From Pelmatolapia mariae (lineage: Eukaryota; Chordata; Actinopteri; Cichliformes; Cichlidae), in assembly GCF_036321145.2 (NCBI RefSeq), contig NC_086232.1, positions 16,763,630-16,827,629 on the forward strand: 64,000 nt of DNA, given 5' to 3'. The notes beneath the pieces were generated by a model. That model made no database searches and was not told the DNA's origin. It was given only the letters and a program-made list of their open reading frames with translations. Shown here piece by piece: positions 1 through 11,600 of the stretch. Position 1 is the first letter of the stretch, and each line of letters opens with the position of its first letter. The position numbers and the translations under genes were made by a program.

Positions 1-1002
1 ATTACAGCTATAGGGGGCACAAGCTGCTGCAGCACGAATCTGGTGTAACAAGCTCCATCTTGCAGAAAGTCATGAGTAAGCACTGTGCAAGAAAGCACAC
101 GAGGGGCAAGCAAGCCGGGCTGCTAAGTTAAAGGTTATTACAACCGGGTCAGCTATTCCTTTTTCAGGTTGTGTTGGTGGACAGAAAAAAGAACTCTGCT
201 CTAGCTTAGATGGAGTCCACAAAAGGAAAGGAAACATCTGACATTAAACAGTTTTTTTTTACATATCTGCCTATTCTTCACCCAAGGCTGTGTGTTGTCT
301 GATTTTGCGTGATCTCTGATTTGAGAATAAAGCAGGTACTAGCTATCCACAGCTGGTGAGTGGCTGTCATGTGACCTGCTTCGTGCACTCTTTACTCAGG
401 CACCACCATCACCAAAACCAAATGGTTCCATTAGTGAGAACGTGAATGAACAAAACCATCTCCTGCTGTGTGCTACATCTGAGAAAACAGAACTTAAGAA
501 AAAGTCTGGAGCTTATTCTCCCGTCGGTTTCTGGAGCTCATATGTGAAAACAGCTTAGTGTCTTTTATCATAGACCAAGTCAGTCCATTTTGACAGTTTG
601 TGGCCTGGATTCAATTTCCTGAAGTTAAGAGAGTAAACGGCAAAAAGTGAAGCGAGCATGTGTAAACGACTAAGGTTCAAATTGGCTGACGCACACGTAC
701 CACTTAAGTGTCTCTGTGGACAATAAGATTAATGTTTTGTATGGAGACGAGCCACTGACGTGTCCTTTGTTAGTAAGTTTGCCACCTTAAAGATGGAACC
801 CCAGTGACTGCCACTGCTCAACTAATGTTACACATTGTTGTTTTAAGATGGATTTAAGCTTTAAATTACCTACTTTAAAACCACAGTAGTGGGCGCTGGT
901 TATTTATAAACAATGGATTCTGAAAATATATGATGTGAATTTTGTTTTTGTCATTTTATTGACATTTAATACATTTACAGATTAATCAGGACAAGTTTTT
1001 TT

Positions 1003-1062
1003 GCAGAAGTTGTTTGTGGCATGTTTGACAACTTTGTCAAACATGCCACAAACAGCTTATGC
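1003..1062. repeat. Long near-perfect inverted repeat (hairpin)
   Basis: The arm at 1011-1031 is an exact reverse complement of the arm at 1034-1054, a 21-bp stem with only two bases between the arms. The pairing continues outward through a G-T wobble (1010/1055), three more pairs, one mismatch (1006/1059) and three further pairs to 1003/1062. It lies in a fat1 intron. A fold-back replication event or a small-RNA hairpin could explain it; nothing in the sequence decides between them. Confidence 0.9.
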
Positions 1063-1280
1063 AAGCAGTTCATTCACCTCTGCTTTTACATTATAATGTG
1101 TTCTCTACAGTCCCAGGCCTAAATCCTCGGCATGTCCTGGCATGTCCCACTTTTGCTGTTTACCCACCCCCTCCTTCCTAGGATGAAGGCCTCTGATCCT
1201 GCCGCTAGAGCCCACACTCAGATCTATCAAGAGCAGCTTTGCCTTTTCTCAAATTCCCCCACTGCCTTTCTGCTTTTAGT

Positions 1281-1303
1281 TCTCTCTCTCTCTCTGTCTC
1301 TCT
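1281..1303. repeat. CT dinucleotide-rich tract
   Basis: An almost pure run of TC units with one G interruption, in the fat1 intron. It is an ordinary microsatellite; the two open frames that cross it are serine/leucine-rich by-products. Confidence 0.85.
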
Positions 1304-2614
1304 TTCACACACAGGCACACGACAACAACCAACCCCCATCCATCTCATCATAAAAGCTGAAGGCCCCCTGTGCTCCCTCCAACTCTTCTTGGCATTTGGA
1401 GCAAACAATGCTGACACAGCCCCCACCCTAATTGCTCCACATGTTCCACATGGTCCCACATGTTTGGTTTCTTCTCCTACAACAGGCTAGCACAAAAAAC
1501 TTCAGCACTAGTTAGGACTTCAATTTGATTTGCTCTGCTTGCGCCCGGATGCCAAATTGTAGGGTTTAAGGGTTTGTGCTGCTGCACCAATAAAGAGCTT
1601 CCTGCTGAATTCATAATAACCTGCAACCAACATGCAGAAACTTCTTAAGTTGCTATAGTTACACGGCTCTGTTTTGTTTTTTTTGCATCAGACAGCTTCT
1701 CCAACTTCCTAATTCCAAAACCCAAATGTTGGAAGCAGCAATTTAGCTTTTACCGGAAACCACTGGCTGCAGGAGCTGTGTGTTTTCGACCTTGATAACA
1801 TATAGTCCACCCACATTCAACAAATATAGTACAAAGCATTTTTTTTCTCTTACATTCAGTTCACTCGCCAGCTCCCTAAAGGAATACAGTCCTTCCTTAT
1901 TCCCCCACTTTTATCCCTATCATTTACTCTCAGTCATGTAATGCAATTAGTGCAGTGTAGTGTACAATCGGAGTATGAAATACGACACTGCTTAGGCACC
2001 AGATGCACCAGCACATTAAATGTCACCCAGAGCTCACTGAATTGTGTAACTTCTAACAATAATTAAAAGGCGTCAGATCTGCTCCCCGCCACCACCGGAA
2101 ACACAATTAAAAGAGCTATTATCAGCCTCGGCTCTGTGGTGAGAGAGAGCGAGGGAGGGAGCGCATGGAGCCGCGCTCAATTAAAACCCGCAAGTTTAGA
2201 CGTCGGCCTCTTGGTCTGACAGCAGCTTCCTGTTCCAGCTCGCTCCATCCACGAGATGGAACAGTGGGAAGGAACAAAGCAACAGTCACCAGGATCTCCC
2301 ACACGCCTCCTACCTCTCCCTCCTACCCCGTCCGGAAATCACTACAAGGAGAAATTATTCTGAAAGAGCACTCTTGCATATCCAAGAAGATCGTTTTTTG
2401 TTGGCAACATGTGGCAGGCAGCCAAAGTTGACCGCAAATGCCAAACCACAGAGAAGGGAAAATGCCCAGCGCTCTAGTGTGATTTTTTTTTTTCTTTTTT
2501 AAGCTGGAGCACGTTGACCTTAAAGGGTTCTAATTATCATGCTGCTCATTCATTTTCACATAAATTAAAGACGGTTTCTTTAGAATTGAAAATGAGCTGA
2601 AATGCAGTGCTCAC

Positions 2615-2676
2615 CTCGAGGATGTGCTCGTCCTGCTGCTCTCTGTCGAGTTTCCTGGAAGTTGTTGTAACCAAAC
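2615..2676 (-). CDS. fat1 coding exon 4 (62 nt), cadherin repeat segment
   Basis: This small exon is recognised by protein similarity to FAT1 and by splice sites. On the minus strand it is preceded by a pyrimidine-rich acceptor (cttttccag) and followed by GAG|GTGAGC. The first two bases (GT) complete the glycine codon left open by the upstream exon, and the remaining 60 bases encode 20 residues, LVTTTSRKLDREQQDEHILE, ending in phase 0. The LDRE motif is the calcium-binding element in the middle of a cadherin repeat, and the segment matches the vertebrate FAT1 order directly after the KTG that ends the previous exon. It therefore encodes residues about 1194-1213 of the extracellular region. 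The exon is too short for most ORF searches. The next exon lies beyond the left edge. Confidence 0.94.
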
Positions 2677-5600
2677 CTGGAAAAGACAATCGGCAATAAC
2701 AGCATTAATTATACATAAAAATACATAAACGACATAAAGATAAAATTAAGGGAAAACAAGCATTGCTCAGATTTTGCCACTTTTTTAAATACAAAATTAA
2801 AGATGCCACAGATAAGAGAAGACCACAACTGTGACATTTAAAAAGCAGCATGGCAGTGTGCACATAAATAATCTAATACTTGCAATTATTTGGTTGGCGC
2901 TCAACACTGGAACTTAATGATAACAGCAGAAGTAAAGTAAGTAAAGTAAGCCTTTTATATACCAGTTGATCTGGTGGAATTTTCATTGTCATCTGAGTGT
3001 AACTTCTTATTGTTTGGGGTTATGATAACATATTGAGTTTAATTCATTTGTCAAAAAAAGACAAAAAAAAATCCTTCAAATTCTGTCATGATAATATCAT
3101 TACTACTATTGTTATTGCAAGTGTTTAGTTATATATATATATCACAATTCTTAACCAATAACCATGAAGAGAGCTGTGTCCAAAATGTGCCGCATGCTAA
3201 TCAGCCAGATTGGTCTCAATGTCTCCTTTTTAAATTATAAACATGCCAAAGTTCTCAGCAAAGCAAACATTTGACTGACCAAAGAAAAAAAAACAATCCT
3301 GCCACTCATTGTTGGGTGACATACTCTGAACCCTGGTGATATGTCATCAGTCACCTGTGAGTAAAGACTGCGTCTGGATAAGTGCTTTCCCTGTGGTCTT
3401 CCTTGTTCCTGGCCTATACTGTTGCCAAACAGCCCAGTATACTGTCTTATGTATGGGAAATATCACACAAACCTGAAAATAGTACCCCAACAGCAGCACA
3501 GGCTTGACACCCTACTTTTAGTTTTTCCACAAGCTGAATAATAGACAGCCAGTAAGACATCACCGGCAGGTCTGAGCACTTTTATGCAAGAGGCAAAAGA
3601 GAGATCCTACTGCTACTTAAAGCCTTTCAACAGTTTTGTCGAGCACTATCACTCAGTTTAAGTAGGACGATTGATGATGTGTGACATCAATCACACGAGG
3701 GAAACCTTGTTACGCCGAGCTTTGACAAAAGTAAAAATAAAACAAGCTGGAATCTTGAGTTCCTGACTAATCCAATTTTCGATCAAATTCACAAACAAGA
3801 GAAGCAAAGAGAAGAAGAAGAAGGGGGAAGGGTATTGCTACATTATAGGCAGCATTCTGTTCTCACTCCCAATGTAATTGCAACTTTGTAAGGACACTGA
3901 GTATAGAGTAGACATGCCAACTTCGACCGCACCATAGCTGCCTGCTTGCCACACTGCGCCTGATTAGCATAAAGCAAAGGATTTCCGAAACCCAAACCCA
4001 TCAATGGCACATATGCCTGCAACAAGAATAGCAGGCCACAACTTACAGCTCCTGAAATAGCCCTCCCTAGCTCTGCGATTCGTGGATATAAGTGAGTGCT
4101 GCTTCTGCTCCCTCTTTTTATCCTCTTCTTCTTAGGCTTTATTTAATCTTCACAGTGAGCTGTAGAGATATACGTCTACTGATATCTGGTCAGGGAAAAA
4201 AAGTAAGTGCAATAACACCTTTCCTCAAGCTGCAACCCATATTTTTGCTCTGCTTACCTAACGTGGTTACATATTAATGGGCAACCAATTTAGATTTTAC
4301 TTTAAAGCAAAATCTTGAAGATGCACATATGAATTAGGGCTCTAAATTAACACCTCTCTTAACCCCCTCTCTGCTCAGCAGTGTAAGATATGACACCACT
4401 AGCACTGACAAAACAAATTAAGTTTGGTAAATGTATATGAGCTGCTGGGATTACTCTTGCATGACTTCTGCAAAAGAGCACAGGATCAGCATGGGTTAGA
4501 TGGGTTTGCACGCTGTAAGATTATTATCATCAAAGCAGGCCACGCTGACTAATTATTCATGTGCTTCGGCGAGGCCGGAGATGATGGATGGTAATGTTTT
4601 TAAGCTCCCCTGCGTGCTTGAGTTAGGTAACTATTCTCTCTAAGTATGTATTGTACCGCTGAATACAGATGGCATCATTAACCACATTACGTCTGGATGT
4701 GTAAGTTATAATTTCTCTGCAAATCAGCTGCCTGATCGAACCAGAGCAAGGTATCAAAAAAATCCAGCCTGTGATGTAAACGTATGTGTCCGTGCCGTGC
4801 TTCTGCAGAGCAACAAACAAAGCATAACCAAATACAATGAAAAGAACAAGGACCTGGCCTTCATCCCAATCCCGCTCCGAGTTTCAGTCCTGCTTTGTAG
4901 AGACCATCCAGAGCTACCGTTTCACAAATATCGACTCAGCAGCAGCGGGCACACGAGATGATAACTTAATGACACAAATTTAGCACCGTTGCTGGTTTCC
5001 TTTTTTGTACGAGCGCATTTTCAAAAATGGTGCATATTTTTGTTCTATTATAATCCCTCCCTTTTTTTCCGGCAGCACTGCCAAATCCGCTTTGAAAAAA
5101 AAAAGAGGGGATGGAAGTTTTGTTTAAAAATGAGCTAAAATGGTTCATGGGGTAAAAACCCTGTCGACCTCAACATAAAACAAAGAACTGGAACTTATAT
5201 GATCTGTAATGTCAATCTTTTCTGAACTAAGCTGAAACTGCACTGTCCAGGCTGACACATTCAGTCGCAGGGTGCATTGAAAAAGCCTTTTCACACAGTA
5301 AACAAATCCCCTTAATCATTTAGTATGAAGTCGTGCCCTTTTTCAAAGATTTTCTGATGCGTAGGATTTTAACTAATGATTATTTTCATTAATATTCAAT
5401 CTTTTTTTCAGTTAATTGATTAAATGCTCGTGTTTTTCAGAGCTCAGTGTGAGCCACAAATTAAAAGTCATTCAATTTAGTGTCAACAAAAGGCAAATCA
5501 GAAAATTGTCACATTGAAAAGATGCTTTTACATTTTTTTTCTTCAGTAAAATGACTTTAAAGAAACTATTTACTCTCAAAGCAGATGCTTTACTTTTAAT

Positions 5601-8600
5601 GCTAATGGAGTAATCAGTGAATTCAGCTCTCCAATGCAAAGGCGGGTTCAGGGCAATGCATCTTAATGAAAGTGTTTAAACTACAAGCTCATCTCGAGTT
5701 TCCTGAGCTGTCAATACTTGGTCTTAAATGTAACAGATTTCTGTGTGTGAGGGTGTTTGGTTTTCCTGATCGATCACAGTGGACTAGCTATATCTAACTT
5801 TAAGTCGATAATGTGTAGCCATGCAGAGGAGCTGGCGAAGCAGGGTTTAAGAGCAAAGCAAAGCAAAGCACAAAAAACAAACTACAGTGCCGTTGGTGCA
5901 TACAGTCAGCATTGTTTCTTTTACTTTGTCTTCTTCTTCTATTGTTATTACTCCTCCTTAGTTCTAGCACACAGCTTGAAAATAGCTCAACAACAATGCT
6001 AGCCCCGCCCGGGAAGCTAAATGGCTAATTGTTCATCCTTCCACGGTTCACTGGACCAGTTTAGAAACCACTTTCCCGTGTCACAATACCAGACAAATAT
6101 GTTAAATCGATGAAGTGGACAGACTCGAAGCTTTGGGTTAAGCCAAAAACTTCAGGTCTTTCTCAAATTTTTTAAAGTCTAAGTATTTTAGAATTTTGAT
6201 GGAGCATGAAACCAGTGCTCTTTCTGAGGTCTGAGAGCGGAATCAAACATTAAATGTGAAAAATATGTTGCATCTGGTGCGGACGAGAAAAGCTGTTTGA
6301 TGCAAGTTGTGTTGTGGTTTAAAATGCTTTTGTTTGCTTCTGTTCCATTTATGTCTGACATGCTGCCAGCTTGCTGGCAGATCTCTGACCGAGGGACTTG
6401 CCGCCCACTCTAATACTCCGCTGCTGATATCACTTGCAGAAAATATTTCAAACTTTTTTTTCCCCCTAAAAACTTTGACTGTTCAGTAAATCTCAACCTG
6501 TTTGCAATCCTCCTACCGGGGTACACACATGCCAGGAGTGGTCCCTGTATGCAGGCCTTACCTCCACAAACCTCCACTCTGTCACTACTTAAATGTTAAA
6601 GAACTGTAAAATGATTAGTTAGTAAGCCAGAGCTGACCAACGACGTCTGCACTTTCAACCCGCAGCCTTTGTCACAACACACACACACTCTCGTACACAC
6701 TTACACACAGAAAAGCCATCCTCAGGCGTGGGCTGAGCTGGGCCGACAGTAATTATAGCCATGCTGTTTTGAGAGGGGTAGAAAAACAACAGAAAGGCAG
6801 CAGTGGCACTCTCAACCATGGCCTTGAGCGCTACAACCACTGCTCCAAAATGGTGGCCTGAAGGGAGTAAAGGAGTCCAGGGCATTGTTAGGGTGGTTAA
6901 TTGCTGTTGAGATTAGCAGTCTTGAGAGTGACACACATATTTATGTGACATCCATTTAGCCGTGACTCCAGACAATCAGGAATGTGCTGGGTGTCTGCAG
7001 TGGCTGGAGACATTTAGTATCGCTGATGAACTGACGCTGAGCTCTGGCCGAAAGAAGAGAAAAAAAAGAGCTAGCCAAGGACAAAAAAGGGTAAGAGCGT
7101 AACATGACACCGCCATGTCACAAACGCCTAGAAGTTCTATTAATAAACTTTTTGATGTTATGATTTTGGTCTCCTTTTGTTTGTCGATGTCTGACTGACA
7201 GTGTGCCAATGAGGCATGCACGCCCCTGCTGCCATTATTAATTTCGTTTGTGCACATAAGGCATCTAGCACATTAGTGTTTCCCTTACCATCACAGTGGC
7301 TGCCTCCCTAACGAGACCCTCATCTTTCCAACAAAGCAAAGGGGAAAAAATGTCATTTTAAAAACAAAACATTGTGTGTTGTTTGCCTAATTTATGCTCA
7401 CTTATTTCATTTTAGCTCACTGTTGGTGTGTGTACCGTGTTTTTCTTTCATTTAGGGTTGCACTAGTTTCTCTTGCGTGACAGAAATACACTCCAGAAGT
7501 TGTTGTTAAGAAGTTGTTAAGAAGATTGATCTGTTACCCCTACCACCCACACCCCCCCAAAAAAAATCTTTTCATATCTGGATATGAAGAGATGAAAAAA
7601 AACCAACTTGCGAGCTGCCTGCTTCCTCAATTAAATGCTTACAATTTTTCTCTTGTGAAGAAAATAACAAACAGAGACTGCATTATTTGTTATCTATAAA
7701 CTCTATGTTAGATCCCAGACAAGCGTATCAATATTCTCAACTTCATTAAGATGTGTGTGTCATTTAAGCCTAAAACATCACATCTGTTTCCACTACTCAT
7801 GTGGCAATCAATACTTTTAAAAAGGAAAAACAGTGTAAACTCCGGTACACTGATACTAAAAACCAAAACCAGACTGTGAGTTTATAAAGGAAGGTTACAT
7901 CAAAACAGGAACTCCTTGCTCACTTTTAATAGCACAGTCTGGAAAATGCTGCCGAATAAGATATCCTGACAATTCTCTTCTCGAGGCATGCTCCTTAAAA
8001 GCAGCTATAGTTCAACAAATCTCCTCACCAGACACAGAATTTAACAAATGCAACCAAGAGAAGTCACATAAGCTAATTAAAGCACACTGACACAAACATA
8101 AGAGCTTTGTTTAATTTAGTCAAATTGATGAAGAGGGTGTGGATTGAGATTTCTCAGCAGGGCGTAGTTCTAATCTGAAAACACATTGTGTAAAATTTGG
8201 CGGTTAAGGTTTCCAAATTCTTGTCAAGAATGTGGATGCAACAGAGAAGATAAGACAGGTCAATTGTGAAATGTATAGACATAATCAATGGTCAGGCTAA
8301 TAAGAATTAGATCTGCAAGGCAGAACACATACAGGTAACCGCTCGGGCCGGTAGCCACCAATCACAATGACTTAACCTGTAAAGCAAACTGGCTGAGGTA
8401 AACCTCACCAACAAATATTTTTTCCCTGCCTTTGTAGGAATGCTTTTAAAGTAAAGGAAGCATCTGAGGTTGCTGCCATGAAAAGATTCTTAAGACTGTT
8501 TTTGGCATAGAAAACACAGGTCACAGGAGGAAAGAGGACGGCAGCAGGATAAAGGTGATGCTAGCAGTGCAGGACTTAACAGCTCGACCATTTTATTCAC

Positions 8601-11600
8601 ATTTACGACCAAACAACAGACACACGCAAACTGTATTCAGCAGAACATGTTCGAATATAAAGTATAGCCAGATTCAGCCTGACCAGGTTCAGTTTTTCTG
8701 AACAAAAGCACTGATAACACACCAACAGTGAAGATGATGCTGTTACAGTTTAACATCACAGCCGAGAAAGTGAACACATGTAGGGAGAAAGTAAAGCAGT
8801 CCTATATCACATCACCTTAATCTGTAAATTTTGTAGAATTTCTTGTAAATGTGGCTGCAGGCTGACAGGAAATATTTGGCATAATCACAATGCTGAGTAA
8901 TCTGAGTCATATATGATATGACAGGACAGGAGCTTCACGAGGTAACACATGTCTAACAGCTTTTTACAAGTTTACTTCCACATCTATACAGCTAACTTAA
9001 GAAATATGGGATATAAATGAAGCAAACTCAACAAATCAAAGCAATGCACATTAAGCTGACTGTGCGATGATACTGTAATGTCAGGAATAGCATTTTATCT
9101 ACTGAGCTGCCTTCTGCAAACCCAAATCACTCAAAGATTAAATCAAAGCTGTCACCTGATCTGTGTTAATGACAAGGGTGGTTGTCATAGTTACTGTGCT
9201 TCATTTTACACCGACATGTTTTTTTTCTTGCATTTAGGTCATGGGGTTGCTCATCTGGCATTCATTAGTTTGTTTATTCACTTTGCACCGAGTCAATCGC
9301 AGTTCTCTTCGAGTGTTTTCATCCATCCATTTCTGCTCTACTTTCACAAAAATTTCCATACAAAGTCAATTTTCTTCCAATTTCATTTTCAAATCTGTTT
9401 TCTCTTTAAATCCAAGGTTATGGCATTTGATACTATTTGCAAAAAAAAGACAATGACTTTCACAGTGAGAACAGAGATATACCACAAAGGTTCCAGATTG
9501 GATTTATTTTAAATATCTAAATCTTAGCTCACCAAAACACTTTAGGTGGAAAATCTCCTTTTTCACAGTTTGTTTCTCATATTGTCCTTTGAAAGCAGTG
9601 ACAATTGTTTGACCTCGAATCGCAGGAAATAATCAGGAAGTTGTTGGAAGTATCCATTTCCTATCTCACTTCCCCTGATAGTGGTTGGGTCTTTGGTAAA
9701 CCACAGATAACATCATGTGTGTTTCCTCTCCTGAACGGAGCAGGCATTATTGAAAGATGACATGAAGTTGACATGAACTTTTTGTGCATCACCCACAAAA
9801 AGTGGGTGATGCACCCACTTTTGTGCATCACCCACAGCAGCAAATCTCAGCGACTGTTTCCCTGACCTTTAAGTTCATCCCCTGGGTGCATGGCATCCAA
9901 GCTTGCCAAAGCATCACTTATAGTATATCTTTCAGCTGTTAGCAATGAGCTTCTGGCTTCAGAAGAAGAAAAGGGCTGAAACTGTTCAATACAATTTCAA
10001 TAATGAGAATTCACCTGGGCGTATCGTTCTTCATTGGGGTTTAACAACTGGAATGAAGGGTAAAAACAGTCATGCATAGATAGCCATATTATATTAGCTG
10101 TCAGTCAGCTGTTGCTTCCACCTCTGGTGGCAAATTTTGTTAAGCCTCAATTATACTTTCTGCATCCACGAGTCCACTCAGGTCCAAGTGATGTGAATTT
10201 CATCATCAGACGGTGAGTGCAGGGGTTCATGTGTACGTCCATGTGCCTGCCTGTTTTTTGTGACTGTGCAGACTTGTCCATGGAAAATTTACATTACAAT
10301 GCACCAACTATGCATGTGCCCCAGGCAGCAGACTTCAAGCGGACTTCAAAGAATTATAACAGGAATCGCTACTTGGCCAGCGGGTCTCCAGCTGTCCGTG
10401 TCCGCAACAGAGTATAATCAAGGCATAAGATGCCATTATCATAGATTGAAGTTTAAGCGTGATGACCATAAATCTCATATATATTAATTTTTTGACTTCA
10501 AATGATAATGAAAACAAAATCATAAGGTTAAAACTTTTTCCCTTCATTTTCACTACAAAGCTCTCTGTTTTTCTTGTGTCATAAATCGCGTTCATTTCTT
10601 TACACCACTGTACTTTCTTTAAAGGTTTCAACTTGTTTAGTGCAGCTGATGACTCAAAGGCAGTCTTTGGTCAACAAGAGCAGTAAAACTCACAAAGCTT
10701 CTGTCGGTCACCCCGTGGAAGGATTTTTAAGGGCTGCCTGCAAGCTGCCTTTTTCTCCAGAGCGCTCTTTCATGCGGTCAGCTTTTTGCAGCGCGTGATC
10801 GCTGGCTGCTGGCTTCAGCTCTCTGTCACACTCCCTGTGCCTACCAAGCAGGCCTCCCAAAGGCATGTGAGAGTCCTGCTCCCGGGGACTCTCTTCCCAC
10901 CCGTCTGCACTCACATAGTCTGGGGCTAAAACTCCTATGTCGATATCGAAATTACAACATTAACCAGAAATATCAAGATAGCAGCCTTTCTATCTGTTAG
11001 CACACACCGATAATAATCTACTCTAAAATGTCGACGACAACACTAGGGCAATTAAGGAAGTGTTAGAAAGTACCAAGGCTACACAAAGAAAGGCTGCATG
11101 GGTACAACAGGAAGTGGAGTAATGAGCATTCAGCAAGATAAGATAGCTATCATAGCGATCTTTACTCCAGCACTCTTTCCTCTGCTTAGACATGTAAATC
11201 TTCCTGTGTGTGTGTTTATGAGCATGCAGCGTGTGTTCTGACTACAAGTTCTGCTTGGCTGCCCTTTTCTAACAAATGCATGTTCTGGCATAAGACCCTC
11301 GTTCAAAGTCCACTAAGTCATAGCACAGCAGCAGCATTTCAGAGAAGAGAGAGAGTGATTCACCAGGTAATGAACGCTGCTTACTCTCCCACAGAATAGG
11401 TGGGCAACTCGTGTCAACAACCTCTGATGAACTAGCTCACAGTACTGACAAATCCTTTGAGCAGAGAAAATAAAAGTAGACAGCAAGTGGGCTGGCTGTC
11501 TCAAGTGCAGTATACGTAGACAAACTATCACGATTCTAGATGTACAACCACGTAATAAACAGCTTGACTGTGTAATACAACCAAGTGGAATTCTACACAA

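Larger units (their letters stand above)
1..2614 (-). other. fat1 intron after the 62-nt exon (5' part only)
   Basis: This stretch follows the GTGAGC splice donor at 2614-2609 on the minus strand and runs off the left edge, so it is read as intron. I looked for the next fat1 coding exon, which should continue the cadherin repeat after the residues HILE, and did not find it. It holds a perfect hairpin near 1.03 kb and a CT-rich tract at 1281-1303. The short open frames here have no recognisable domains. Confidence 0.75.

Noticed and set aside
9078..9512. Plus-strand 144-codon open frame in intron 3
   Set aside because: Phe/Ser/His-rich with no domain or conserved motif, antisense to fat1, in AT-rich sequence; most likely chance.
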